Position numbers and translations under genes: made by a program. The notes below the pieces were generated by a model that saw only the letters and a list, made by a program, of their open reading frames with translations, made no database searches and was not told the DNA's origin. From contig JAPPMY010000182.1 in assembly GCA_028818855.1 (NCBI GenBank), forward strand, positions 1 through 38,524: DNA of 38,524 nt. Reading direction: 5' to 3'. This document shows positions 6,941 to 15,171 of the stretch, one piece after another. Every line of letters starts with the position of its first letter. The stretch's first letter is position 1. The DNA is from Rhodospirillales bacterium. GTDB taxonomy: Bacteria > Pseudomonadota > Alphaproteobacteria > UBA828.

Positions 6941-7426
6941 TCAGAACTTCTCGGCGCGGAACGAGCGGTGACAGCCGCCGCAGCCGGCGCCGACCGCGCC
7001 GAACGCGCCCTGGAGGCTGGCGAGGTCGGTTCCCGCCGCCACGACCATCGCCTCCAGCGCCTTGGTCAGCGCATCGGACTTCTCGACGATCGCCGGGAAG
7101 GTGGTCCAGATCTCGGGCAACGCCCGGGTCTTGCCCGGAAGGGACTGGTTGTCCGAGCCCGGCGGCCACATCGCGCCCACGTCCATGGTGTTGAGCGCCA
7201 GCATGGCGTTGACCACCCCTGTCGCCTGTGCCGCGTCGTAAGGCACCTGCCCCTTCGCGATCGCCGCGAGCTGGCCCATGTAGAAACCGTTGAGCTGCAT
7301 GTGGGCCTGGCGGGCCTTGACTGCGGCCGAGTGGTCCTCCTGGGCGCTCGCCAGGCCGGACCCGGTGAATACGGCCAGCGCCATCGCCAGCGCGGCTGCG
7401 CCCGCTATCAGTGCGCGTCTCGTCAT
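6941..7426 (-). CDS. cytochrome c' (class II c-type cytochrome)
   Basis: A 161-residue exported haem protein. Residues 1-28 form a Sec signal peptide (RR then an Ala/Leu core, cleavage likely after ASA). The mature part is a four-helix bundle with RQAHMQLNGFYMGQLAAIAKG (39-59), the usual first helix of cytochrome c', and a single C-terminal haem site CGGCH (149-153) followed by RSF; His153 would be the axial ligand. Members are periplasmic and bind NO or CO, or act in electron transfer. A strong AGGGGGG ribosome site lies six bases before the ATG. It is divergent from the SDR gene at 7591, with 164 bases between that hold no clear promoter. No partner redox gene is adjacent. Confidence 0.9.
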   Translation of the reverse strand: MTRRALIAGAAALAMALAVFTGSGLASAQEDHSAAVKARQAHMQLNGFYMGQLAAIAKGQVPYDAAQATGVVNAMLALNTMDVGAMWPPGSDNQSLPGKTRALPEIWTTFPAIVEKSDALTKALEAMVVAAGTDLASLQGAFGAVGAGCGGCHRSFRAEKF

Positions 7427-7590
7427 CGCTTGCCCCCCTTTGCCCGTGCATCGCAGGCCTTGTTCCCTGCGGGAATTCTACCCTTCCCGGCGCCGCGCCG
7501 CTATTGCCAATTGCGCTCGCGGGGCGCCTGCCCGCCCGGAATCCGGCGTGCTACCATGAACGCGTCGCTCCCAACCGATTCGGTCGAGGC

Positions 7591-8376
7591 ATGAACCAGA
7601 ACAGCGGACTGCTTGCCGGCAGGCGGGCGCTCGTCACGGGCGCGGCCACCGGAATCGGACGCGCCATCGTGAAGGCCTTCGTGCGCGAGGGCGCGCGTGT
7701 CGCCGTCACGGACATCAGCCTCGACGGAGCTCAGGGCCTTGCCGAGAGCCTTGGCGAGGGAACGCGCGCCTACAGGCTGGACGTCACCGACGCGGCGGAG
7801 ACAGCGAGCGTCTTTCGCGCCGCCGCCGCATGGATGGGCGGTCTCGACCTGCTCGCCGCCAACGCGGGCATCTCGACGATGAACCCCGTGGTCGACCTCA
7901 CCGAGGAGGAATGGGACTCCAACATGGCGGTGAACGCCAAGGGCGTGTTCCTTTCCAACCGGCAGGCTGTGCGCCACTTCCTCGCCGCCGGCGAGACGGG
8001 CGTGATCGTCAACACGGCCTCGCTTGCGGGCAAGATCGGCGCGCCCCTGCTCGCGCACTACGCCGCCAGCAAGTTCGCGGTCGTGGGCTTCACGCAGTCG
8101 CTGGCGCGGGAGGTCGGCGCGCACGGCATCCGCGTCAACGCGGTCTGCCCCGGCTACGTGCGCACGTCGATGCAGGACCGCGAGGTCGTGTGGGAGGGGA
8201 AGCTCCGCGGCATGACGCCCGAGGCCGTCCGCGAGCAATACGTCGCGGAGACGCCTCTCGGCCGGCTCGAGGAGCCCGAGGACGTCGCGGCGATCGTCGT
8301 CTTCCTGGCGAGCGATCTCTCCGGTTTCCTGACCGGCGAGTCCATCAACGCCAGCGGCGGCGTGCGGATGGATTGA
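7591..8376 (+). CDS. short-chain dehydrogenase/reductase (SDR)
   Basis: A 261-residue classical SDR. The cofactor motif TGAATGIG is at 16-23, Asp41 at the end of the second strand (VAVTDIS) points to NAD rather than NADP, NAG is at 91-93, and the catalytic set is Asn115, Ser144, Tyr157 and Lys161 (YAASK). The closing FLTGESINASGGVRMD is typical. It starts at ATG 7591; the frame is open further upstream but without family resemblance. With the BtpA-like gene 17 bases downstream and the kinase overlapping that, it forms an operon that probably oxidises a sugar alcohol or acid before or after phosphorylation. The substrate cannot be read from the sequence. Confidence 0.9.
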   Translation: MNQNSGLLAGRRALVTGAATGIGRAIVKAFVREGARVAVTDISLDGAQGLAESLGEGTRAYRLDVTDAAETASVFRAAAAWMGGLDLLAANAGISTMNPVVDLTEEEWDSNMAVNAKGVFLSNRQAVRHFLAAGETGVIVNTASLAGKIGAPLLAHYAASKFAVVGFTQSLAREVGAHGIRVNAVCPGYVRTSMQDREVVWEGKLRGMTPEAVREQYVAETPLGRLEEPEDVAAIVVFLASDLSGFLTGESINASGGVRMD

Positions 8377-8393
8377 CCCGGAGCAGGCACCCC

Positions 8394-9200
8394 ATGACCT
8401 GGTTGAAGGACTGCACCGGCACGGACAAGCCGGTCATCGCCATGGCCCACCTGCTGCCGCTGCCGGGCGCGCCCCTATACGACGCCGACGGTGGCATGCA
8501 AGCCATCGTCGACCACGTCGCGCAGGATATCGAGGCGCTTCAGGCCGGCGGCGTCGACGCGGTCATGTTCGGCAACGAGGGCGACCGCCCGTACCTGCTG
8601 GAGGCCTCACCGGAGAGCCTTGCCGCCATGGCGGCCGTGGTCGCGGCAACCAGGGGCGCGCTCCGCGTTCCGTTCGGTGTCAACTACCTCTGGGACCCGG
8701 TGGCGACCGTGGCGCTGGCCGTGGCAACCGATGCCGTCTTCGCCCGCGAGATCTTCACCGGCGTCTACGATTCCGACATGGGCCTGTGGCAGCCGTCCGC
8801 CGCCAGGGCGCTCCGCCTGCGCCACGACCTCCGCCGCGACGATCTCAAGCTCATGTTCAACGTCAATGCCGAGTTCGCGGCGCCGGTGGGGGACCGTTCC
8901 GTCGAGGCGCGCGCGGAAAGCGCCGTCTTCTCCTCGCTCGCCGATGCCGTCCTCGTCTCAGGCCCGATGACCGGCCAGGCGGTGGACCAGACCAGCCTGG
9001 AGCGCGCCGTACGCGCCGTCCCCGGCACGCCGGTGCTCGCCAATACCGGCTGCAACGTCGACAACATCGCCGACATCCTGAAGGTGGCCGACGGCTGCAT
9101 CGTCGGCACCCACTTCAAGGTCGGCGGCAACACCTGGAACGCCGTCGACCGGGACCGCGTCGCGCGCTTCATGGAGGTCGTCTCGAAGGTTCGCGGGTGA
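8394..9200 (+). CDS. BtpA/SgcQ family TIM-barrel protein
   Basis: A 268-residue protein with the BtpA family signature: VIAMAHLLPLPGAPLYD (14-30), a QAGGVDAVMFGNEGD segment near 53-67, FGVNYLWDPVATVALA, and a late PVLANTGCNVDNIADIL with GTHFKVGGNTWNAVD. BtpA was first described as a cyanobacterial photosystem I biogenesis factor, but members in other bacteria (SgcQ) sit in sugar operons and have no settled biochemical role; the fold suggests a phosphate-binding TIM barrel, consistent with an aldolase, epimerase or nucleosidase role. It lies between an SDR and an FGGY kinase, and its TGA overlaps the kinase ATG, so a metabolic role on a sugar or sugar phosphate is the natural inference here. 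Confidence 0.85.
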   Translation: MTWLKDCTGTDKPVIAMAHLLPLPGAPLYDADGGMQAIVDHVAQDIEALQAGGVDAVMFGNEGDRPYLLEASPESLAAMAAVVAATRGALRVPFGVNYLWDPVATVALAVATDAVFAREIFTGVYDSDMGLWQPSAARALRLRHDLRRDDLKLMFNVNAEFAAPVGDRSVEARAESAVFSSLADAVLVSGPMTGQAVDQTSLERAVRAVPGTPVLANTGCNVDNIADILKVADGCIVGTHFKVGGNTWNAVDRDRVARFMEVVSKVRG

Positions 9201-10723
9201 TGGGCTGCCTGCTCGGCCTCGATATCGGGACCACGTCCACGATCGGAATTCTGATCGATACCGAGGGGGCCATCCTTGCCACCGCCTCACGGCCCAGCGC
9301 GCTCGTTTCGCGCCACGCCAACTGGGCCGAGGAGGACACGGAACTCTGGTGGTCCAACGTCCGCGCGCTGGTGCCGGAGCTGCTCCGGGCCGCCGGGCTC
9401 GAGGCGGGCGCGATCGCGGCGGTCGGCGTGACCGGGATGGTGCCCACGGTCATCCTCCTGGACGACTCGGGCAGGCCGCTTGGCCCGTCGATCCAGCAGA
9501 ACGATGCCCGTGCCGTCGACGAAATCGAGGCGCTGAAGCGGCAGGTCGACGGCGACGACTGGTTCCGGCGCACCGGCGGCAGCATCAATCAGCAGGTGGT
9601 CGCGCCGAAGCTCCTCTGGCTCGCGCGCCACGAGTCTGAGCGCTTCGGCCGGGCCAGGGCCGTGATGGGGTCCTACGACTACATCACCTACCGGCTGACC
9701 GGCGCCCGGTCGATCGAAGGGAACTGGGCGCTCGAGGCGGGGTTCTACAACCTCGCGCAAGGGGGCCTCGACGACGATCTGGTCCGGCTCGGCGGGATAT
9801 CGCCGGAGAGGCTGCCGCCGCTTCGGGCCTCCGGCGAGCCCGCGGGCGCGGTCACGCGGCAGGCGGCAAGCGAGACCGGCCTCGTTGCCGGCACGCCGGT
9901 GGTGACCGGCTGCGCCGATCACATCGCCTCCGCCTTCGTCGCCGGCGCCTGCGACCACGGCGATCTGGTGGTCAAGTTCGGCGGCGCCGGGGACATCATG
10001 CTGACGTGCGAGCGTCCGGTCACCGACCCGCGCATGTTCATCGACTTCCACATCGTGCCGGGGCTCTACGTCAGCAACGGCTGCATGGCAGCGAGCGGCA
10101 GCGTGCTCAACTGGATCGTGGCGCAGCTCGGAGAGGCGGAGGCGCAGGCCGCGCGGGCCGCCGGGCAGACACCCCACGCCTGGCTGGACGATCGGGCGGC
10201 CGACGCTCCGCCGGGCGCCGGCGGCCTCGTGCTCCTGCCCTATTTCCTCGGCGAGAAGACGCCCCTGCACGACCCCCGCGCCAAGGGCACGCTGGTCGGC
10301 CTCGGGCTCCACCACGAGCTGCGCCACATCTGGTGCGCGGCCCTCGAATCGGTCGCCTTCGGCTTCCGCCACCACCTGGACGTGTTCGCGGAGATGGACT
10401 GCACGGTCGGCCGTGTCCTGGCCTGCGATGGCGGCGCGGCGAGCGATCTCTGGATGCAGATCACCGCGGACGTCCTCGAAAGACCGGTCGAGCGGCTGCT
10501 GGAGCATCCCGGCTCCAGTCTCGGCGCGGCCTTCGTCGCCGGCATGGGCGTGGGCGCCCTCGACGACTGGTCGGCGATCGGCCGCTATGCCCGCTGCGAT
10601 CGCATCTTCGAGCCCGACTCCGGCCGGACCGAAGCCTACCGCAACGCCTACGGCATCTATCGCGATCTCTACCGCCGGCTGGAGACGCTCTACCCCGCTC
10701 TCGCCGATCTGCCCGCCGCCTGA
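9200..10723 (+). CDS. FGGY-family carbohydrate kinase
   Basis: A 507-residue kinase with the two-lobe actin-like ATPase fold. N-terminal phosphate-binding motif GLDIGTTST is at 6-14; catalytic Asp240 sits in VTGCADHIASAF; the second phosphate motif region LACDGGAASDLWMQ begins near 407 (DGG at 410-412), followed by ADVLERPVE. Length and layout match xylulokinase, ribulokinase and erythritol or ribitol kinases. It phosphorylates an open-chain sugar or polyol, but which one is not decided. The ATG overlaps the TGA of the BtpA-like gene; a GTG three bases earlier is a possible alternative. Its stop lies only seven bases from the stop of the convergent transporter ATPase, leaving no room for a terminator. 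Confidence 0.9.
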   Translation: MGCLLGLDIGTTSTIGILIDTEGAILATASRPSALVSRHANWAEEDTELWWSNVRALVPELLRAAGLEAGAIAAVGVTGMVPTVILLDDSGRPLGPSIQQNDARAVDEIEALKRQVDGDDWFRRTGGSINQQVVAPKLLWLARHESERFGRARAVMGSYDYITYRLTGARSIEGNWALEAGFYNLAQGGLDDDLVRLGGISPERLPPLRASGEPAGAVTRQAASETGLVAGTPVVTGCADHIASAFVAGACDHGDLVVKFGGAGDIMLTCERPVTDPRMFIDFHIVPGLYVSNGCMAASGSVLNWIVAQLGEAEAQAARAAGQTPHAWLDDRAADAPPGAGGLVLLPYFLGEKTPLHDPRAKGTLVGLGLHHELRHIWCAALESVAFGFRHHLDVFAEMDCTVGRVLACDGGAASDLWMQITADVLERPVERLLEHPGSSLGAAFVAGMGVGALDDWSAIGRYARCDRIFEPDSGRTEAYRNAYGIYRDLYRRLETLYPALADLPAA

Positions 10724-10730
10724 CCCCTCC

Positions 10731-11834
10731 TTACTCCGAAGTCACGGCCCGCCCCGTCTCGGCGTCGAAGAAGTGCAGGCGCTCGAGATCGACGTGGAGC
10801 CGGACCTCGGCGCCGGCCCGCGCAGCGAAGTCGCTCTCCAGCCGGGCCGAGACCTCCTGGCCGCCGGGGAGCGCCCCCACCAGGATCACTTCCGGCCCGA
10901 GCGCCTCCACCGCAACCACGGTGATCGTGAACGCGGCATGCTGGGCCGCGGAGGGCTCGACATCGAGATCCTCGGGCCGGATGCCGAGTGTGATCGCCCC
11001 GCCGGCGCGGCCCTGCAACGCCTCCTTGTGCCGGGCGAGCAGGGGCAGGCCGAGCGGCGGCAATTCCACGGACTCCAGGCCCGTCTGGCCGCCGAAGCGG
11101 GCGTGGAGCAGGTTCATCGGCGGGCTCGCGAGGAAGCCCGCGACGAAGGTGTCAGCCGGGTTGCGGTAGACCTCCAGCGGCGGCCCGACCTGGACGATCC
11201 GGCCGTCGCGCATGATGCAAATTCTCTCCCCCATCGTCATCGCTTCGACCTGGTCGTGCGTCACGTGCACGATGGTCTTTCCCAGCATGCGGTGGAGCTT
11301 GATCAGCTCGGTGCGCATGGCGGCGCGCAGCTTGGCATCCAGGTTGGAGAGCGGCTCGTCGAAGAGGAACGCGGCGGGGTCCCGAACCAGCGCGCGGCCG
11401 AGCGCCACCCGCTGCTGCTGCCCCCCGCTCAACTGCCGCGGGCGGCGCTTCAGCAGGTCCCCGATGCCGAGCATGTCCGCCGTCGCCGCGATGCGGCGGT
11501 CGATCTCGTCGCGCGGGAGCTTGCGCAGCTTGAGGCCGAAGGAGAGGTTGCCCGCGACGCTCATGTGCGGATAGAGCGCGTAGTTCTGGAAGACCACGGC
11601 GAGGTCGCGCTCCGCCGGGTCGACGTCGTTGACCACGTCGCCGTCGATCATGATCTCGCCCGAGGTCACCGCCTCGAGGCCCGCGATCATCCGCAGCGTC
11701 GTCGACTTTCCGCATCCCGACGGCCCCAGCAGAACCATGAACTCGCCGTCGCGCACGTCGAGGTCGATACTGTCGACGGCGGTCACGTCCTGCCCGTAGA
11801 CCTTGGTGAGGTTCCGCAGCCCGATCTCGGCCAC
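10731..11834 (-). CDS. ABC transporter ATP-binding protein, MalK/UgpC type
   Basis: A 367-residue ATPase. Walker A GPSGCGKST is at 37-45, the Q-loop Gln at 83 (VFQNYALYPH), signature LSGGQ at 135-139 and Walker B FLFDEP at 156-161. About 120 extra C-terminal residues form the TOBE domains typical of carbohydrate importers (GIRPEDLDVE is recognisable). It starts at GTG 11834 with an AGGAGGG site seven bases upstream. It is the last gene of the permease, binding protein, permease, ATPase cassette read right to left and should energise import of the ligand bound by the protein at 12762-14042. The cytoplasmic ATPase forms a dimer under the two permeases. Confidence 0.93.
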   Translation of the reverse strand: MAEIGLRNLTKVYGQDVTAVDSIDLDVRDGEFMVLLGPSGCGKSTTLRMIAGLEAVTSGEIMIDGDVVNDVDPAERDLAVVFQNYALYPHMSVAGNLSFGLKLRKLPRDEIDRRIAATADMLGIGDLLKRRPRQLSGGQQQRVALGRALVRDPAAFLFDEPLSNLDAKLRAAMRTELIKLHRMLGKTIVHVTHDQVEAMTMGERICIMRDGRIVQVGPPLEVYRNPADTFVAGFLASPPMNLLHARFGGQTGLESVELPPLGLPLLARHKEALQGRAGGAITLGIRPEDLDVEPSAAQHAAFTITVVAVEALGPEVILVGALPGGQEVSARLESDFAARAGAEVRLHVDLERLHFFDAETGRAVTSE

Positions 11835-11846
11835 CTCGCATCCCTC

Positions 11847-12743
11847 CTAGTTCAGCGACCGCATGTAGCGATAGAGAAAGGCCGTCAGCACGACGATGAT
11901 GATGAGCAGTCCCACCGCCATCGCCGACGCGCGCCCGATGTCGAGGCCGAAGAAGGCGGCGCGGTAGATGAAGTAGCTGATGAGGTCGGTCGCCGTGCCG
12001 GGCCCGCCCTTGGTCATGATGAAGACGATGTCGAACGTCTTGATCGCGAAGATCATGCGCAGCAGCAGCGCCACGGCGATCACCGGCCGCATCAGCGGCA
12101 GCGTGATGTAGAAGAAGCACCGCACCGGCGACGCGCCGTCCATGCGCGCCGCCTCGTAGGGCTCGCGCGGCAGGGCCGAGAGGCCGGCCAGGAGCAGGAT
12201 CGCCATGAACGAGACCTGGTGCCAGATGTCCGTCAGCACCACGGTCCAGAACGCGATCGCAGGATCGCCGAGCCAGCTCACCGGCCTGATCCCGACGAGA
12301 CCGATGGCGTAGTTGACGATGCCGAGCTCGGAGTGCAGCAACATGCGCCAGAGCAGCCCAACCACCACGGGGTTGATGAGCAGCGGCGCGAGCAGGATCA
12401 GGTAGTAGACCGTCTTGAACCGTTCGGTGGCGTTGAGCGAAAGCGCCACGATGAAGCCGATGAAGAACTCGATGACGACCGAGGCCAGGACGAACTTGAC
12501 GGTCACCCAGAGCGACCCCGGCAGGTACTCCTCCTCGGCCGCCTCCTGGTAATTCTCCCCGCCGATGAACGTCTCGTGGTTGGGAGTCAGCAGTGTGTAG
12601 TCGTAGAAGCTCGTGAAGATCGTGAAGATCAGCGGAAACGTGACGACGGCCACCAACACAGCGAGACCGGGCGCGGTGAGCAGATACCCAAAGCGCCGGT
12701 CCCGCTGCGTCAGCGTCAACGTGCCACCCGTCACGGGTGACAT
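11847..12743 (-). CDS. ABC transporter permease, MalF/UgpA type
   Basis: A 298-residue inner-membrane protein with about six hydrophobic segments (first near 20-45, later near 80-105, 112-135, 165-190, 218-235 and 265-290). The cytoplasmic EAA loop that docks on the ATPase is EAARMDGAS at 197-205. The relatively short N-terminal region and FPLIFTIFTSFYDYTLL resemble sugar ABC permeases of the MalF family lacking the long periplasmic insert. It lies between the binding protein (18 bases upstream) and the ATPase (12 bases downstream) on the same strand. The ATG at 12743 has no obvious ribosome site, so it may rely on readthrough from the upstream gene. Confidence 0.92.
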   Translation of the reverse strand: MSPVTGGTLTLTQRDRRFGYLLTAPGLAVLVAVVTFPLIFTIFTSFYDYTLLTPNHETFIGGENYQEAAEEEYLPGSLWVTVKFVLASVVIEFFIGFIVALSLNATERFKTVYYLILLAPLLINPVVVGLLWRMLLHSELGIVNYAIGLVGIRPVSWLGDPAIAFWTVVLTDIWHQVSFMAILLLAGLSALPREPYEAARMDGASPVRCFFYITLPLMRPVIAVALLLRMIFAIKTFDIVFIMTKGGPGTATDLISYFIYRAAFFGLDIGRASAMAVGLLIIIVVLTAFLYRYMRSLN

Positions 12744-12761
12744 GAACGTGCGGATGATCCG

Positions 12762-14042
12762 CTATTCGGCGATCTTGCCGTCCTTCACGAGCAGGGCGCG
12801 AAGCTCCGCCTGAGCATCAGCCATGGCCTCCGGAATCGGCTTCTCGCCGATCGCCGCCAGGTTCAGCTCGCGGCCCACCTCTTCCACGAACTCGGTCGTG
12901 TAGGTGAACACCGGGAAGTCCTGCGTGCCGGCAAGAATCTCACCGAGGACGGGGTAGTAGGGACGCGCCGCCATCACGTCGGGATCGGTGAAGATCGGCG
13001 CCTGCGTGGGCGCGCCGCCCAGCAGCGCGCGCCGCTTGGCGGTCTCGGGGTCCTCGGCCCATTTGATGAAGGTCCATGCGGCTTCCACGTTCGGGCTTGA
13101 ATTGGGAATGGCCCAGCCCCAGCCGCCGTTCAGCCCGCCGCCCGGATTGGGCGTGATGCCGACCTTGCCGGCCACCGTCGAGGACTCGGGATCCTCGAAG
13201 CCGGCATAGAGGATGTTGAAGGTGACGAAGCTGTAGGCGCGCCCTTGCGCCATGACGTTGAAGGCCTCGTCGAAGCAATAGGCTTCCGAGCCCGCCGGGC
13301 TGTAGTTCACCACGGCGTCCCGATAGTACTCCATCGCCCGGATGGCCTCGGGGCTGTCCAGCATCGGCTCCCAGTTCTCGTCGTGGTAGCGGCCGCCCTG
13401 CGAATAGAGATAGTTCGCCCACTGCATCGAGATGCAGTCGCCGCGCTGACCCTGGATCACGGTCCCGTAGAAGTCGCGCTCGCCGTCGCCGTCGTTGTCG
13501 CGGGTGAAGAACTCGACCTGCTTCCAGTACTCGTCCCAGGTCTCGGGCACCCTCAGATCGATGCCGTATTTCTCCTTGAAGGCCGCCTGCTCCGCCGGGT
13601 CGTCGATCAGGTCCTGGCGATAGATCAGGGCCATCGAGTAGTTGTAGAACGGCAGCATGTAGAGCACGCCGTCGACCCGCCCGACCAGGTCCATGAGCTT
13701 CGGCACGTAGACGTCGACATCGACGCCGTCGCGGGCGGCGAGATCGTCGAGCGGCATCAGCCAGCCCGCCTTGGTGAACTCGCCGACCCAGTAGAAGTCG
13801 ACCACGATGAGGTCGTAGCTCCCCTGGGGCGAGATGAGCTGCGGCACCAGCTTCGAGTGCATGTCGATGTAGCTGATGGCCTCGATCTCGACGTCGATGC
13901 CCGACGCTTCCTCGAATTCCGGCAGCAGTTCCTGGATGTAGCGGGTATCCGGCACCGTCTCCATCAGAATGCGAATGGTCTCCGCCTTGGCCACGCTCGC
14001 GAAGAGCATGGTTGCGGCGGCAACAGCGATGAACAGTCTCAT
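12762..14042 (-). CDS. ABC transporter extracellular solute-binding protein (family 1)
   Basis: A 426-residue periplasmic binding protein. Residues 1-20 (MRLFIAVAAATMLFASVAKA) form a Sec signal peptide, followed by ETIRIL, the usual first strand. Family 1 landmarks include LLPEFEEASGIDVEIE, YDLIVVDFYWVGEF, a MLPFYNYSMALIYRQDL hinge segment and NGGWGWAIP late in the protein. Such proteins bind oligosaccharides, sugar alcohols or glycerol-phosphate-type ligands. The ATG at 14042 is preceded by AGGGAGGG; the frame stays open far upstream, but that region is antisense-like sequence overlapping the next gene's end. Its place between two permease genes is unusual, since binding proteins usually open such operons. 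Confidence 0.92.
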   Translation of the reverse strand: MRLFIAVAAATMLFASVAKAETIRILMETVPDTRYIQELLPEFEEASGIDVEIEAISYIDMHSKLVPQLISPQGSYDLIVVDFYWVGEFTKAGWLMPLDDLAARDGVDVDVYVPKLMDLVGRVDGVLYMLPFYNYSMALIYRQDLIDDPAEQAAFKEKYGIDLRVPETWDEYWKQVEFFTRDNDGDGERDFYGTVIQGQRGDCISMQWANYLYSQGGRYHDENWEPMLDSPEAIRAMEYYRDAVVNYSPAGSEAYCFDEAFNVMAQGRAYSFVTFNILYAGFEDPESSTVAGKVGITPNPGGGLNGGWGWAIPNSSPNVEAAWTFIKWAEDPETAKRRALLGGAPTQAPIFTDPDVMAARPYYPVLGEILAGTQDFPVFTYTTEFVEEVGRELNLAAIGEKPIPEAMADAQAELRALLVKDGKIAE

Positions 14043-14122
14043 GTTGACCCTCCCTATGACGAGGAGCCGTGCTCCTCCGGTTGATGCTCCGAGCCCGTGG
14101 CACCGGAGCGCGGGGTGCCGCG

Positions 14123-15037
14123 TCACTTCAGAGCACCCAGTGAAAGTCCCTTGATCAGATACCGCCTCATGAAGGGCAGCAGCACGAAGACCGGCAGGAT
14201 CGCGCAGATCGTCGCCGCCGACAAAAGCGAGATGTCGACGCCGCGGTGGGTCTGGAAGGAGGACAGCCCCACCGGCAGCGTGTTGGTCTGCGGCCCGCTC
14301 AGGATCAGCGCGAACAGGAACTCGTTCCAGCTCAGGATGAAGGAGAGCAGGCCCGCGGCCAGGATCCCCGGCGCCGCCACGGGCAGCGTGATGCGCAGGA
14401 AGGTCTGCAGGCGCGTGGCCCCGTCCACACGCGCCGCCTCCTCTATGAGGGCGATGTTCCTGTCGAAGAACGCCACCAGCAGCCAGGCGAGGAACGGCAG
14501 GCTGATGGTCAGGTGAGCGATGATGAGGCCCGCCAGGCTGTTCAGAAGCTGGGCCTTGAGGAACAGCGTGAACAGCGGCAGCACCAGAATGACCGGCGGC
14601 AGCATCTGGCTCGAGAGCACGACCAGCCGCAGCGTCATTCCACCGCTGTTGTAGCGGGCGAAGGCGTAGGCGATGGCGGCGGCGAGCGGCAGGGCGACGA
14701 CGGTCGCGCCGATCGCCACCGTCACGCTGTTGATGAAGTAGTTGAAGAAGGGATACCCGGTAAAGATCTCGACGAAGTTCCCGATACTTGCCTGACCCCA
14801 TTCGGGCGGAATCTTGTACGCGGTCGTCTTGTCGGTGAGCGCCACGCGCAGCAGCCAGAGCAGCGGCAGCAGGATGGCGGCGCTGAAGCCGATGAGAACG
14901 GCATGCGGCAGGAGCCCGGCAACCAGGCGCCTGAGGCGGCGGGACGCCGCGGGCCGCCGACGCATCAGCAGCGCCGTCCTCTCGCAGCCTTCGCGTGCGT
15001 GCTGTCGGACGTTGCCTTCATCCTCCCGCGCCACCAT
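14123..15037 (-). CDS. ABC transporter permease, MalG/UgpE type
   Basis: A 304-residue inner-membrane protein with a transmembrane segment near 42-66 and several more to the end. The EAA loop reads EEAARVDGATRLQTFLRITLP, and the C-terminus LIKGLSLGALK is typical of MalG-type permeases (KGL near the end). The annotated ATG at 15037 gives a basic 40-residue cytoplasmic lead; an internal ATG at 14965 (MRRRPAAS) with GAGAGGA about 11 bases upstream is an equally good start. It is the promoter-proximal gene of the importer cassette. A gap of 134 bases separates it from the hydrolase gene upstream on the same strand, so the hydrolase and transporter could share a transcript. Confidence 0.9.
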   Translation of the reverse strand: MVAREDEGNVRQHAREGCERTALLMRRRPAASRRLRRLVAGLLPHAVLIGFSAAILLPLLWLLRVALTDKTTAYKIPPEWGQASIGNFVEIFTGYPFFNYFINSVTVAIGATVVALPLAAAIAYAFARYNSGGMTLRLVVLSSQMLPPVILVLPLFTLFLKAQLLNSLAGLIIAHLTISLPFLAWLLVAFFDRNIALIEEAARVDGATRLQTFLRITLPVAAPGILAAGLLSFILSWNEFLFALILSGPQTNTLPVGLSSFQTHRGVDISLLSAATICAILPVFVLLPFMRRYLIKGLSLGALK

Positions 15038-15171
15038 CGTCCCATCGCGGCCCGCAATTCCGCCGATGCGACAACCTCAGTTCCGCCCCCAGTAAACCGG
15101 GATCGAGACACCGAAGCTAGGGCGATATCCGACTTGACCGGATCGCGGCAGCCCTGGCGGGACTTCGGGGT

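Noticed and set aside
14043-14801. Upstream extension of the solute-binding protein frame to 679 residues
   Set aside because: The signal peptide begins at the ATG at 14042 with a strong ribosome site, and the extension overlaps the permease gene in another frame.
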